Below are positions 43,473-53,767 of a DNA stretch of 64,000 nt, one piece after another (within the stretch, counting starts at the first letter, position 1; every line of letters begins with the position of its first letter). The notes beneath the pieces were generated by a model. The model ran no database searches. It was given only the letters and a program-made list of their open reading frames with translations, and was not told the origin of the DNA. The DNA comes from G963665495 sp963677785 (GTDB taxonomy: Bacteria > Desulfobacterota > Desulfovibrionia > Desulfovibrionales > Desulfovibrionaceae): assembly GCA_963677785.2 (NCBI GenBank), contig CAXXDH010000002.1, positions 558,001 through 622,000 on the forward strand. Direction: 5' to 3'. A program made the translations under genes and the position numbers.

Positions 43473-44924
43473 ATGCAACACGCTGTAGAAATTATGGATA
43501 CAAGCCGGCAGAGTTTTCAGAATTCGGACGGGGAACCTGAAACATTGCAGCAGGCAAGCGACCATGCCATTCGGGTGGAAAACCTTTCCAAGGTTTTTCG
43601 TCTCTATGAAAATCCGGTGGACAGGTTGAAGGAGTCCATCCATCCCCTGCGGCGTCGCTACCACAAGCCCTTTTACGCGCTCAAAGACATCAATTTCACC
43701 ATCAATCCGGGCGAAACGGTGGGCATAGTCGGGCGTAACGGTTCCGGCAAGTCGACCCTGCTGAAAATCATCACCGGGGTGCTTACTCCCACCAGCGGAA
43801 CCGTCGCCGTCAACGGCAAGGTGTCGGCCATCCTGGAACTCGGATCCGGTTTCAACCCCGAACTTTCCGGGTTGGAGAACGTTTTTTTCAGCGGTATGCT
43901 CATGGGGTACTCCCGTGAGGAAATGGAAAAACGACTGGATTCCATTCTTTCCTTTGCCGACATCGGCGATTTTGTCCTGCAGCCGGTAAAAACGTATTCC
44001 AGCGGTATGATGGTCCGCCTGGCTTTTTCGGTGCAGACCATGGTGGATGCCAAAATTCTGATCGTGGACGAAGCGCTCGCCGTTGGAGACGAAGCCTTTC
44101 AGCGCAAATGCTACGCCAGGCTCGAGCGTTTGTGCGAGCAGGGGACGACCCTGTTGTACGTGTCGCATCATGCGGCCTCGGTGGTCTCATTGTGCAACAA
44201 GGCTATTTTGCTGCATCGCGGCGATCTGGTTGTCCAGGGCCAACCCAAGTTCGTGGTTTCGCGTTATCAGCGTATCGCTCATGCGAGCGCGGACGTTGTG
44301 GATGAACTGGTCCAGGCAATCAAGTCCGGGCAATGCCTGGACGATGACGACTTTCCCAGACCGTACGATCCGGAAATGGGGCTTGACGGTTCCGGTAGTT
44401 CCCCGGTTTCCCAGGACGGTCCGCTGGAGGCCTGTTATGATCCGCATCTGGTTCCGAAAAGTACGGTCGTCTACGATTCGTACGGCGCCACCATCCGCAA
44501 CCCGCGTATTACCACTCCTGACGGTGTCCAGGTCAATGTGCTGCTGCGCGGTGAAACGTATGAATTGCGATATCTGGCAACCTTTGAAGAAGATGCCGAG
44601 GATGTTTTCTTCGGCATGATGTTGAAAAACAACGCGGGCTTTCCCCTTGGCGGCTCGCTGTCCAGTTCGTTGCGCTCCAAAATCCGTACTGTTTCCAAAG
44701 GCACGCAATACGAGGTCTGTTTTTCCTTTTCCTGCCTGCTGGCCCCTGGCGTATATTTTTTCAACTCGGGCATTCAGGGGATTGGTCCGTCCGGCACCGG
44801 CCCCTATCTGCACCGCATTCTGGATATCGTCATGTTTCGCGTTCAGGAAGAAGCGGATATGTCGATGACTGGAATTGTGGATTTTTGCGTCGCGCCTTCC
44901 TGTACCGCCGTCACGCAAGACTGA
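43473..44924 (+). CDS. Wzt-like polysaccharide-export ABC ATPase with C-terminal glycan-binding domain
   Basis: 483 residues from ATG 43473 (ATG 43494 is an alternative; neither has a clear ribosome site). Residues about 30-265 are an ABC ATPase of the teichoic/O-antigen exporter class (Walker A GRNGSGKST at 87-95, signature YSSGM, Walker B ILIVDEAL). Residues about 320-475 match the Wzt C-terminal carbohydrate-binding beta sandwich (VNVLLRGETYELRYLATFEEDAEDVFFGMML). It should pair with a Wzm permease, but none is in the window. Confidence 0.88.
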   Translation: MQHAVEIMDTSRQSFQNSDGEPETLQQASDHAIRVENLSKVFRLYENPVDRLKESIHPLRRRYHKPFYALKDINFTINPGETVGIVGRNGSGKSTLLKIITGVLTPTSGTVAVNGKVSAILELGSGFNPELSGLENVFFSGMLMGYSREEMEKRLDSILSFADIGDFVLQPVKTYSSGMMVRLAFSVQTMVDAKILIVDEALAVGDEAFQRKCYARLERLCEQGTTLLYVSHHAASVVSLCNKAILLHRGDLVVQGQPKFVVSRYQRIAHASADVVDELVQAIKSGQCLDDDDFPRPYDPEMGLDGSGSSPVSQDGPLEACYDPHLVPKSTVVYDSYGATIRNPRITTPDGVQVNVLLRGETYELRYLATFEEDAEDVFFGMMLKNNAGFPLGGSLSSSLRSKIRTVSKGTQYEVCFSFSCLLAPGVYFFNSGIQGIGPSGTGPYLHRILDIVMFRVQEEADMSMTGIVDFCVAPSCTAVTQD

Positions 44925-44930
44925 TTTTTT

Positions 44931-45098
44931 TCAGAGCTTCAATTTGCGCTGCCGGAAATGCGGGCACTCCTCATGGTTGCAAATCAACCTGCGGGGAATG
45001 CCGTATTTGTATTCCCGGCAACGGTATCTCGCCTCTTTCCGAAAGGTATCCTTTACGAAAAAGTACTGGCAGTCCTTACATTGCGTACGTTTTTGCAT
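44931..45098 (-). CDS. Very small zinc-ribbon-like protein
   Basis: 55 residues on the minus strand, start ATG 45098, stop six bases from the end of the convergent Wzt-like gene. The sequence has Cys7-x2-Cys10, Cys27, Cys40 and Cys45 (QCKDCQYF, RYRCREYKYGIP, LICNHEECPHF), basic overall, with patterns typical of small metal-binding proteins. No strong ribosome site is seen (TTCTTAAAAAC before ATG). The Cys spacing and composition argue for a real gene; the function is unknown. Confidence 0.55.
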   Translation of the reverse strand: MQKRTQCKDCQYFFVKDTFRKEARYRCREYKYGIPRRLICNHEECPHFRQRKLKL

Positions 45099-45113
45099 GT
45101 TTTTAAGAATTGC

Positions 45114-45142
45114 TTGGCATTAGCTTAATATGTCCGTATAAT
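45114..45142 (+). promoter_or_regulatory. Predicted sigma70 promoter
   Basis: TTGGCA (45114-45119) and a perfect TATAAT (45137-45142) are 17 nt apart and 28 nt upstream of the ATG at 45171. The best promoter match noticed in the window. Confidence 0.75.
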
Positions 45143-45170
45143 ATAGGCGACATTCAAGCTGAGGTGCGTG

Positions 45171-45554
45171 ATGTCACAACAAAATCAGTTTATCAACAGA
45201 GTGGCTACCAAGTCCGTGCTCGTCAAGCATGGTGCGGACATGACCAGAGTGCGTATCACCTGTACGGCTACCAATCTGTATCTCGACGGGCAGTTGCACA
45301 AGGAAGGCCCTGGGAACTTTACGCCCATGAAAGTCGGTGCGATGCTCAAGGAATTGCAGCAACGTGTGAAAGATGTGGTTGTGAATTGCAACTTCGACAA
45401 CTGGAATGTGGAACGAACTGCAGGTGGATTTATTATCAATAAAAAACGGATCCAAATCAATTATACCGGTGGTCAATCCAATAAAATCTACCACCTCTCT
45501 GAAGATGATCTCATGAAGGACATGCTCAAGGAAATCGAAAAAGAGAAGAGTTGA
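45171..45554 (+). CDS. Small cytoplasmic protein of unknown function
   Basis: 127 residues from ATG 45171 with GAGGTG upstream (a GTG directly before it is also in frame). No signal, membrane helix or known motif. The middle (RVRITCTATNLYLDGQLHKEG, VGAMLKELQQRVKDVVVNCNF) suggests an alpha/beta fold, and the C-terminus is a charged helix. It is monocistronic behind a near-consensus promoter, so probably well expressed. No family is recognised. Confidence 0.7.
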   Translation: MSQQNQFINRVATKSVLVKHGADMTRVRITCTATNLYLDGQLHKEGPGNFTPMKVGAMLKELQQRVKDVVVNCNFDNWNVERTAGGFIINKKRIQINYTGGQSNKIYHLSEDDLMKDMLKEIEKEKS

Positions 45555-45612
45555 GCATTTCGTTGGGAAGGTATTTTCTAGTTCTTACTCTGCAATTGTT
45601 TGTTTACTCTGA

Positions 45613-45777
45613 TTAAAGCAATTCTCCTGAATTTCTATATTCACATTGTACCGCAGGCTTGCATTTTTTTGTTTCAGGAGGATCCTGAAATGGATGCAGA
45701 TTGGCGGCAACATTCATCTTACATCCTGCTGCGAGCAGGACTGCCAAAAGCAACAGAACAAGAAGCAGTTGTTTCAT
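45613..45777 (-). CDS. Tiny cysteine-containing lipoprotein
   Basis: 54 residues from ATG 45777. A lipoprotein signal ends LLAAG-Cys19. The mature part is only 36 residues, with Cys-x5-Cys (KKCKPAVQCEYR). It is the last gene of a run of four such small lipoproteins behind two FlgO-like genes. Extent and order suggest a common transcript. The function is unknown. Confidence 0.65.
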   Translation of the reverse strand: MKQLLLVLLLLAVLLAAGCKMNVAANLHPFQDPPETKKCKPAVQCEYRNSGELL

Positions 45778-45788
45778 GACACTATTCC

Positions 45789-45980
45789 TTATTGAGGGAT
45801 CTCTTCCTTGGTACAATCACGGTCACGCGGACAGTACGTACGCCAGTCGTCGATAATGGCACAGTTGTTGGCTGTGTTTCTGTTGTAGTACGATGCCGTA
45901 CCAATTTTGGATGAACAGCCAAAAAGCAGTGTCATAGTAACAAAGCTTATCAAAACCAGTAAAGGCAACATGCTGCGCAT
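45789..45980 (-). CDS. Tiny cysteine-containing lipoprotein
   Basis: 63 residues from ATG 45980. The signal ends LLFG-Cys22. The mature peptide, about 40 residues, is Asn/Tyr-rich (IGTASYYNRNTANNC) and has three further cysteines (NNC, TYC, DRDC). It is paralogous in style, not clearly in sequence, to its neighbours. The next gene starts 11 nt downstream. Confidence 0.65.
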   Translation of the reverse strand: MRSMLPLLVLISFVTMTLLFGCSSKIGTASYYNRNTANNCAIIDDWRTYCPRDRDCTKEEIPQ

Positions 45981-46002
45981 AATGGAGCTCCTTCTGGATT
46001 AC

Positions 46003-46218
46003 CTAGTGAAACAATGGGCGCCGCTTGTCTTGGTTCCAATTGTTGTGTGAGTATGGAGCTCCCCGGCCGCAGCTGTCGCAGTTGTAGTACGTACGAAACT
46101 GTCCGCAGCCATTGTAATAGGCCGCGTACGGATCACAGCTGTTGCTTGCGCAGCCTCCAAGCAGCAAGAGCATCAGGAACAGCAGCACTGCGATTGAGAT
46201 GTATTTTACAATAACCAT
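46003..46218 (-). CDS. Tiny cysteine- and tyrosine-rich lipoprotein
   Basis: 71 residues from ATG 46218. The signal ends LLGG-Cys23. The mature part has four cysteines in a Tyr/Asn/Gly-rich context (SCDPYAAYYNGCGQF, YYNCDSCGRG), suggesting two disulfides or a metal site. It lies 22 nt before the next small lipoprotein gene in the run. Confidence 0.68.
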   Translation of the reverse strand: MVIVKYISIAVLLFLMLLLLGGCASNSCDPYAAYYNGCGQFRTYYNCDSCGRGAPYSHNNWNQDKRRPLFH

Positions 46219-46233
46219 TTTTCATTCCTCATC

Positions 46234-46497
46234 TCAGCGTGGACAGGTCGCGACGCAGCGTCCTGAGTCGCAGTTGCCGCAAGGATCCACTTGGCGGCAT
46301 TGGATGGGTGTGGAAAAGTTCGTATACGAAGGCGTATAACTTTCGCATTCCTCGCAGTTTTCCTGCGCCCGGTAATGGGTGACGCTGTAACTGGCCTTGA
46401 ACGGCACTTTTTTCGAGTGCTCAATGCCGAGTTGAATGCTGCAGCCGCAGGTGAGCAGCAGGCACGCGAGCAGCAGGGGCAATGTCAGGTTGCGCAT
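46234..46497 (-). CDS. Cysteine-rich small lipoprotein
   Basis: 87 residues from ATG 46497, with AGGAGA upstream. The signal ends LLTCG-Cys19. The C-terminal 45 residues carry seven cysteines (NCEECESY, IQCRQVDPCGNCDSGRCVATCPR), the densest in the run. The preceding mature segment (SVTHYRAQENC) is polar. It is 26 nt downstream of a FlgO-like gene. The cysteine-dense tail could form several disulfides or bind metal. Confidence 0.7.
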   Translation of the reverse strand: MRNLTLPLLLACLLLTCGCSIQLGIEHSKKVPFKASYSVTHYRAQENCEECESYTPSYTNFSTPIQCRQVDPCGNCDSGRCVATCPR

Positions 46498-46523
46498 GGT
46501 ATTTCTCCTTGCCGCACAGGGGC

Positions 46524-47132
46524 TCAAAAACGCAGCCCGCTGTTCAGGCTGGTGGACACATTGGGCTTGATGCCCAGAATATTGGGGCCGTCTTCCACAC
46601 CGACAAGGTCGTAGGCTTCGCTGGACATGGGCAAGGTGGCGCTGCACATGGCCAGAATATTGTTTGTGGCCGCATGGATGATCCGCATGTTGAAGCGTAC
46701 GTGCTTGGAAGTGACCGTATAGGTGCCGGTGACAATAAGCTCCGTGCCCATGTTTTTGCGCTGCAGCAGTCGGGCTTTGCGCGTCATCAGAAACTCCCCG
46801 CGGTGGGGCGCGAAGAGAATATTCTGTCCGCGACGGATTTCTTTGACGTTGTAACCGGAGGAAACAAACCAGGTGCTCATTTCCTCAGCCACAAGCCGGG
46901 CCAGGGGCGAACTGGCTTCAAAGTTCCCCAGGCTCACCGGAGTGGTCATGATCAGACTCATGTTTTGTAGCGGCCGTTTGCTGATATTGAACCGTTTTGC
47001 CAGCTGCGCGTCCAGCTCGTCCGCCATTTCTGCGGCCATATTGGGGAGCATGCCCGCAGCTGCGGCCATGGGCAGTAACAGGGCCATGGCCAGCAATAAC
47101 ATTGCAAACAGGGGGGAGATAAGTTTCTTCAT
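46524..47132 (-). CDS. Exported FlgO-like protein
   Basis: 202 residues from ATG 47132. A signal peptide (1-26, ending AAA) is followed by a FlgO-type domain (SSPLARLVAEEMSTWFVSSGYNVKEIR, LIVTGTYTVTSKHVRFNMRIIHAATNNILAMCSATLP). FlgO/FlgP/FlgT are outer-membrane flagellar-stability proteins in Vibrio; the same fold occurs in other envelope systems. It is in a run with a second FlgO-like gene and small lipoproteins, and no flagellar gene is near. The domain call is good; the flagellar role is unproven. Confidence 0.78.
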   Translation of the reverse strand: MKKLISPLFAMLLLAMALLLPMAAAAGMLPNMAAEMADELDAQLAKRFNISKRPLQNMSLIMTTPVSLGNFEASSPLARLVAEEMSTWFVSSGYNVKEIRRGQNILFAPHRGEFLMTRKARLLQRKNMGTELIVTGTYTVTSKHVRFNMRIIHAATNNILAMCSATLPMSSEAYDLVGVEDGPNILGIKPNVSTSLNSGLRF

Positions 47133-47162
47133 GGCAGTCTCCTTGCGCCAGGCGTATGCGGC

Positions 47163-47453
47163 TCAGCGCATGGTTTGAATCATCTTGTCGACGGCTTCCA
47201 CTTCCTGCGCCAGGCGAGCGCGCATTTCCGGATCCTCGGCAGTGGTCATGGCCAGAAGCAGCCGTTGTTTGGCCAGTTCGTAACGGCCTTCGGACATGTA
47301 TGTCCGGCTTAGATAAAAATTGTACAGGGTGTTTTGATGATAAGGGGGCGCGGCAATGCCGAAACCGGGTTGTTTTACCTCCCTCGATGAGCAACCTCCG
47401 GACAAAGCCGCAAGCAGCAACACCATCAGAAACAAAGCTACTGTCGTACGCAT
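47163..47453 (-). CDS. Small lipoprotein with TPR-like helices
   Basis: 96 residues from ATG 47453. The signal ends LSGG-Cys21. The mature part (LYNFYLSRTYMSEGRYELAKQRLLLAMTTAEDPEMRARLAQEVEAVDKMI) has the helix-pair pattern of one or two TPR repeats. It lies between the two FlgO-like genes, 30 nt after the first, and probably belongs to the same assembly. An in-frame TTG at 47486 is a less likely start. Confidence 0.72.
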   Translation of the reverse strand: MRTTVALFLMVLLLAALSGGCSSREVKQPGFGIAAPPYHQNTLYNFYLSRTYMSEGRYELAKQRLLLAMTTAEDPEMRARLAQEVEAVDKMIQTMR

Positions 47454-47482
47454 GGCCGCCGTCCTTTTCGAGCGCATCAGGC

Positions 47483-48337
47483 TCAATGTATGTCCTCTCC
47501 CATGTCTATGGCCGAAAGGTCGGTCATCTGGGTCTGGGTGCCGAAATCTTTGATGCCCACATACGAGGGCTCCAGGTGCGCCGTACGGTTGGCAAGCATG
47601 GTTTCCGTGACTTCCGTCTGCGGAAAAACTATATTGGCCGTCCGCAGCACCATGCCGGTCACGCCGTTGATCAACCGGGCGTTGACAAAGACATTGTCGT
47701 CGTCGCTATAATAGGTGCCCACGATGACAGCGGCGCGGTTGCTGTTCATGACGATGTTTCCCGCTTCCCGCGTGAGCATGAAATCCCCTTGTCCGGGGAC
47801 AGAGACGAGTTCCGGCCCGATGCGGTATTCACGTACGGGCACGCCGCGCTGGTTAAACTCATAGAACATTTGTTCGGCAATATAGCGCCCGAAGGCGGAG
47901 CTTTGACGAAAATTGTCCTGGCTGACAAACGAGGCGGGCAGGGCGATAATGCCCGCGATGCTGCCCCGGGCCGAGTTGGCAAGAAGCTGGTCCGCTAGTT
48001 CACGTACTTTTAACTTGAGCTCCTGCGCTCCTTCGTGTACGGGCAAAGGCGCTTTCATCTCCGAATACGCCCCGGCCCAAATATAGCCGCCGCGTCCGTC
48101 CGGGACCATATACCCGGCATGCAGACTCTGTTGCGAGCGTACTGTTTTGGTGGCGCCGTCCACGTTGCCCCACATGGGGCCTCCGGTGGTCATGGGCGCT
48201 CCAGGGTCCAGGTTCGCGCCACGCGGCGCCTGGGCGCGATTGGTATTGTTTTGCTGCGCCAGCGCCGGAGCCGCCATGAGGAAAAGCAGTGCACAAAGCA
48301 CGCCGAGTGAGATACAATGCGAATGAGTTCTGGTCAT
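47483..48337 (-). CDS. Exported FlgO-like protein with N-terminal extension
   Basis: 284 residues from ATG 48337, with GGAGAG upstream. The signal peptide ends ALA (about residue 27). A ~60-residue Gly/Pro/Asn-rich segment (GANLDPGAPMTTGGPMWGN) precedes the FlgO-type domain (SSAFGRYIAEQMFYEFNQRGVPVREYRIG, VIVGTYYSDDDNVFVNARLINGVTGMVL). It is the first gene of the run 48337 to 45613. Its domain matches the second FlgO-like protein in layout, so the two are probably old paralogues. Confidence 0.78.
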   Translation of the reverse strand: MTRTHSHCISLGVLCALLFLMAAPALAQQNNTNRAQAPRGANLDPGAPMTTGGPMWGNVDGATKTVRSQQSLHAGYMVPDGRGGYIWAGAYSEMKAPLPVHEGAQELKLKVRELADQLLANSARGSIAGIIALPASFVSQDNFRQSSAFGRYIAEQMFYEFNQRGVPVREYRIGPELVSVPGQGDFMLTREAGNIVMNSNRAAVIVGTYYSDDDNVFVNARLINGVTGMVLRTANIVFPQTEVTETMLANRTAHLEPSYVGIKDFGTQTQMTDLSAIDMGEDIH

Positions 48338-48753
48338 GGCTGGTTTCTCTCCATATTGCGAGGATACCCGTTCATGCCGGGGCTTCAGAACCTCCGGCTT
48401 TGTTAGCTCTATCGTCGCGTAGCTGTTTTTACTTAAGGTATTGCGCAAAAAGTGCCGTCAGAACCCCCTGCAACGGGAGATGTCGGATAGAATAGCAGAA
48501 AAACACCATTGCTGTCAGAGGCGGCAACGCGTATGGACGTTGCTTCGTGCAGAAAACGTCACTTTGTTTGCATCAGAGGTATGCTAAAGAGTACGCAAGC
48601 GACGCACCCTCGGGAGCGGATCGTTTAATTAACGCCCCCGGCAAATAATTTTCAGGAAAATGCGGCAGGTTATGTAATGCCCCGTTTTCCAGGCCTCCCC
48701 GTCAAGAGGGGAAGTGTCATCAAAACTCAACATGATCGGATTATAGAAATCGT
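48338..48753. other. Divergent intergenic region, FlgO-like run/typA
   Basis: No gene found. A GC-rich hairpin (GCCGG..CCGGC, 48376-48398) lies about 40 nt upstream of the FlgO-like start and may be part of its leader. No clear promoter could be assigned to either side. Confidence 0.4.
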
Positions 48754-50592
48754 ATGAAAGAAACATTGCAGAACTCCGCATTACGTAACATTGCCATTAT
48801 TGCGCACGTCGACCATGGAAAAACCACTCTGGTGGACGCGCTTTTTCGCCAGAGCGGCCTGTTTCGGGACAACCAGGAAGTGGACGACCGACTCATGGAC
48901 AACATGGACCTCGAACGCGAACGGGGAATCACCATTGCCGCAAAGAACTGTGCCGTGCGCTGGCAGGACGTCAAGATCAATATCATCGACACCCCTGGCC
49001 ACGCCGATTTCGGCGGCGAGGTCGAACGCTCGCTTTCCATGGCCGACGGGGCCTTGCTTCTGGTGGACGCTTCCGAAGGGCCGCTGCCGCAGACTCGCTT
49101 TGTGCTGAAAAAAGCCCTGGAAGCCGGGCTGGCCTGTATTGTGGTCATCAATAAAATCGACCGCAAGGACGCCCGTGTGGAAGAGGTGGTCAACGAGGTC
49201 TACGACCTGTTCATCGACCTGGATGCGTCCGAGGAACAGCTGGAATTCCCATTGCTCTACGCCATCGGACGCGACGGTGTGGCCAAACGCGAGCTCGATG
49301 ATACGAGTGAGAATCTCGAGCCGCTTTTTGAGACCATCCTGGCCCATGTGCCGCCGCCATCCTTCGAACCTGACGCACCGTTCCAGATGCTGGTGTCCGA
49401 TCTGGATTATTCGGACTATCTGGGGCGTCTGGCTGTCGGACGCGTATTCAATGGCAGCGTCTCTTCCAACGAGCAGCTGACCTGTCTGATGGAGGACGGG
49501 AAAAGCCAGCCGCTCAAGGTGACGCGTCTGCAGGTGTATGAAGGCCTGCGCCTGGTGCCTGCCGACAAGGTCGACCCCGGTGACGTGGTAACCCTGGCCG
49601 GCATCGAGGCCGTGACTATCGGCGATACGATCTGCACCAAGGATGCCCCTGTGGCGTTGCCGCGGATCCAGGTGGACGAACCCACCGTGTGCATGCGTTT
49701 CGGTTGCAACACGTCCCCCCTGGCCGGAAAGGAAGGGAGTATTGTCCAGTCCAGCAAGATCGGCGAACGCTTGATTCGCGAAACCCTGAAAAACGTGTCT
49801 CTTCGGGTTGAAGAAACCGAGGAGCGGGATAGCTTCCTGGTCAAAGGCCGGGGCGAATTCCAAATGGCCATTCTTGTGGAAACCATGCGCCGGGAAGGAT
49901 TCGAATTGTGCATCGGACGTCCGGAAGTCATTTACAGAGAAGAAAACGGGCAGCGTATGGAGCCCATAGAGCATTTGTTCGTGGACTGCGATGAGACCTT
50001 TATGGGCGTTATCACCGAGAAATTGTCCATACGCAAAGGACGCATGCTGAACATGGTCAACAAGGGGTCCGGACGCGTGCGTATGGAATTCAGCATACCG
50101 TCGCGCGGCTTGATCGGCTACCGGGATGAATTCCTCACGGACACCAAGGGCACCGGCCTGCTGAATTCCTACCTCAAGGGCTACGAGCCGTATCGCGGCG
50201 ATTTTCCGACGCGCTTTACCGGTTCCATTGTCTGCGACAGGCCGGGCAATGCGGTTGCCTATGCCATTTTCAACCTCGAACCGCGCGGGCAGATGTTCGT
50301 CCGTCCGGGCGACCCGGTTTACGAAGGCATGGTCGTGGGCGAACACAACCGCGACAACGATATAGACGTGAATCCGTGCAAGGAAAAGAAGCTTACCAAC
50401 ATGCGCGCTTCCGGCAAAGATGAGGCGGTAACGCTTACGCCGATTTTGAACATGACTCTGGAGCGGGCCATACACTTTATACGTGAAGACGAAGTGGTGG
50501 AAGTAACGCCTGAGTCGATCCGGCTGCGAAAAGCCGTTTTGAATGCGCAGAAACGCCACGCAATGGCCGGTCAGAAAAAAAAGAAAGCCTGA
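48754..50592 (+). CDS. typA: Ribosome-associated GTPase TypA/BipA
   Basis: 612 residues. The G domain has G1 AHVDHGKT (18-25), G2 ERGITI, G3 DTPGHADF and G4 NKIDR, followed by EF-G-like domains and the BipA-specific C-terminal domain (GRGEFQMAILVETMRREGFEL, MEFSIPSRGLIGYRDEFLTDTKG). It binds 70S ribosomes and helps 50S assembly and stress adaptation. Length and motifs are standard. It is a single-gene unit with a strong terminator. Confidence 0.96.
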   Translation: MKETLQNSALRNIAIIAHVDHGKTTLVDALFRQSGLFRDNQEVDDRLMDNMDLERERGITIAAKNCAVRWQDVKINIIDTPGHADFGGEVERSLSMADGALLLVDASEGPLPQTRFVLKKALEAGLACIVVINKIDRKDARVEEVVNEVYDLFIDLDASEEQLEFPLLYAIGRDGVAKRELDDTSENLEPLFETILAHVPPPSFEPDAPFQMLVSDLDYSDYLGRLAVGRVFNGSVSSNEQLTCLMEDGKSQPLKVTRLQVYEGLRLVPADKVDPGDVVTLAGIEAVTIGDTICTKDAPVALPRIQVDEPTVCMRFGCNTSPLAGKEGSIVQSSKIGERLIRETLKNVSLRVEETEERDSFLVKGRGEFQMAILVETMRREGFELCIGRPEVIYREENGQRMEPIEHLFVDCDETFMGVITEKLSIRKGRMLNMVNKGSGRVRMEFSIPSRGLIGYRDEFLTDTKGTGLLNSYLKGYEPYRGDFPTRFTGSIVCDRPGNAVAYAIFNLEPRGQMFVRPGDPVYEGMVVGEHNRDNDIDVNPCKEKKLTNMRASGKDEAVTLTPILNMTLERAIHFIREDEVVEVTPESIRLRKAVLNAQKRHAMAGQKKKKA

Positions 50593-50618
50593 GTCAAGGT
50601 TGCAGCAATCTTAAACAA

Positions 50619-50651
50619 AAAAACGGAGCCTGCTTTGCGGGCTCCGTTTTT
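50619..50651. terminator. Bidirectional terminator, typA and clpB
   Basis: AAAACGGAGCC and GGCTCCGTTTT form an 11-bp stem with a 9-nt loop and U-runs on both strands, between the convergent typA and clpB genes. Confidence 0.9.
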
Positions 50652-50712
50652 TTGTGGGGGGCGCGGATGCCCCCCTTATTGTTTGTTGTCGTTGTGATCG
50701 TCGGGCACAGCT

Positions 50713-53346
<2,634 letters not shown>

Positions 53347-53439
53347 ATCTGCTCCTTGATTGCGATATTCCTTTGTTGGCCTGTTCTGAAGACGTAAGGA
53401 AAAGAGCCGGAACCAAAACGTAGGGTCACAAAGGTGTCG

Positions 53440-53757
53440 TTACAACAGCGCCTCCAGTTGGCGGATTTTTTCTTCCAGTTGTTCGATCCGGCCCAGCAGG
53501 TCCACAACAATGCTGCCGCCCTGGCTGGTCAAATCAAAATCATTGCAGATGCGTTCGAGCTTTCGTACGCGGTAGACGTCGATCACCCGGAACAGATAGC
53601 TTTCTTCGGACGTACGGACCGGATCGAGCCAGCCCAGGTCGATGAGTTCGCCAAGACGGGCGGGGTGCGCGCCGGTCTGTTCAACGAATTCCACCCAGGA
53701 AATCATTTTAGAGCGGGCCGGGACGTCATTTTCCACAATTTTCAAATAGGTCTTCAT
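53440..53757 (-). CDS. cbpM: CbpM-type chaperone modulator (MerR-like)
   Basis: 105 residues from ATG 53757, with GGGAGAG upstream. A MerR-like helix-turn-helix (WVEFVEQTGAHPARLGELIDLGWLDP, YLFRVIDVYRVRKLERICNDF) is followed by a C-terminal coiled coil (LLGRIEQLEEKIRQLEALL). CbpM binds the J domain of CbpA and inhibits it. Its position ten bases after cbpA and its size support this. It might alternatively act on DNA. Confidence 0.85.
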   Translation of the reverse strand: MKTYLKIVENDVPARSKMISWVEFVEQTGAHPARLGELIDLGWLDPVRTSEESYLFRVIDVYRVRKLERICNDFDLTSQGGSIVVDLLGRIEQLEEKIRQLEALL

Positions 53758-53767
53758 ACGCTCTCCC

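Noticed and set aside
48781..50559. Long minus-strand open frame (592 codons)
   Set aside because: Antisense to typA, with low-information composition.
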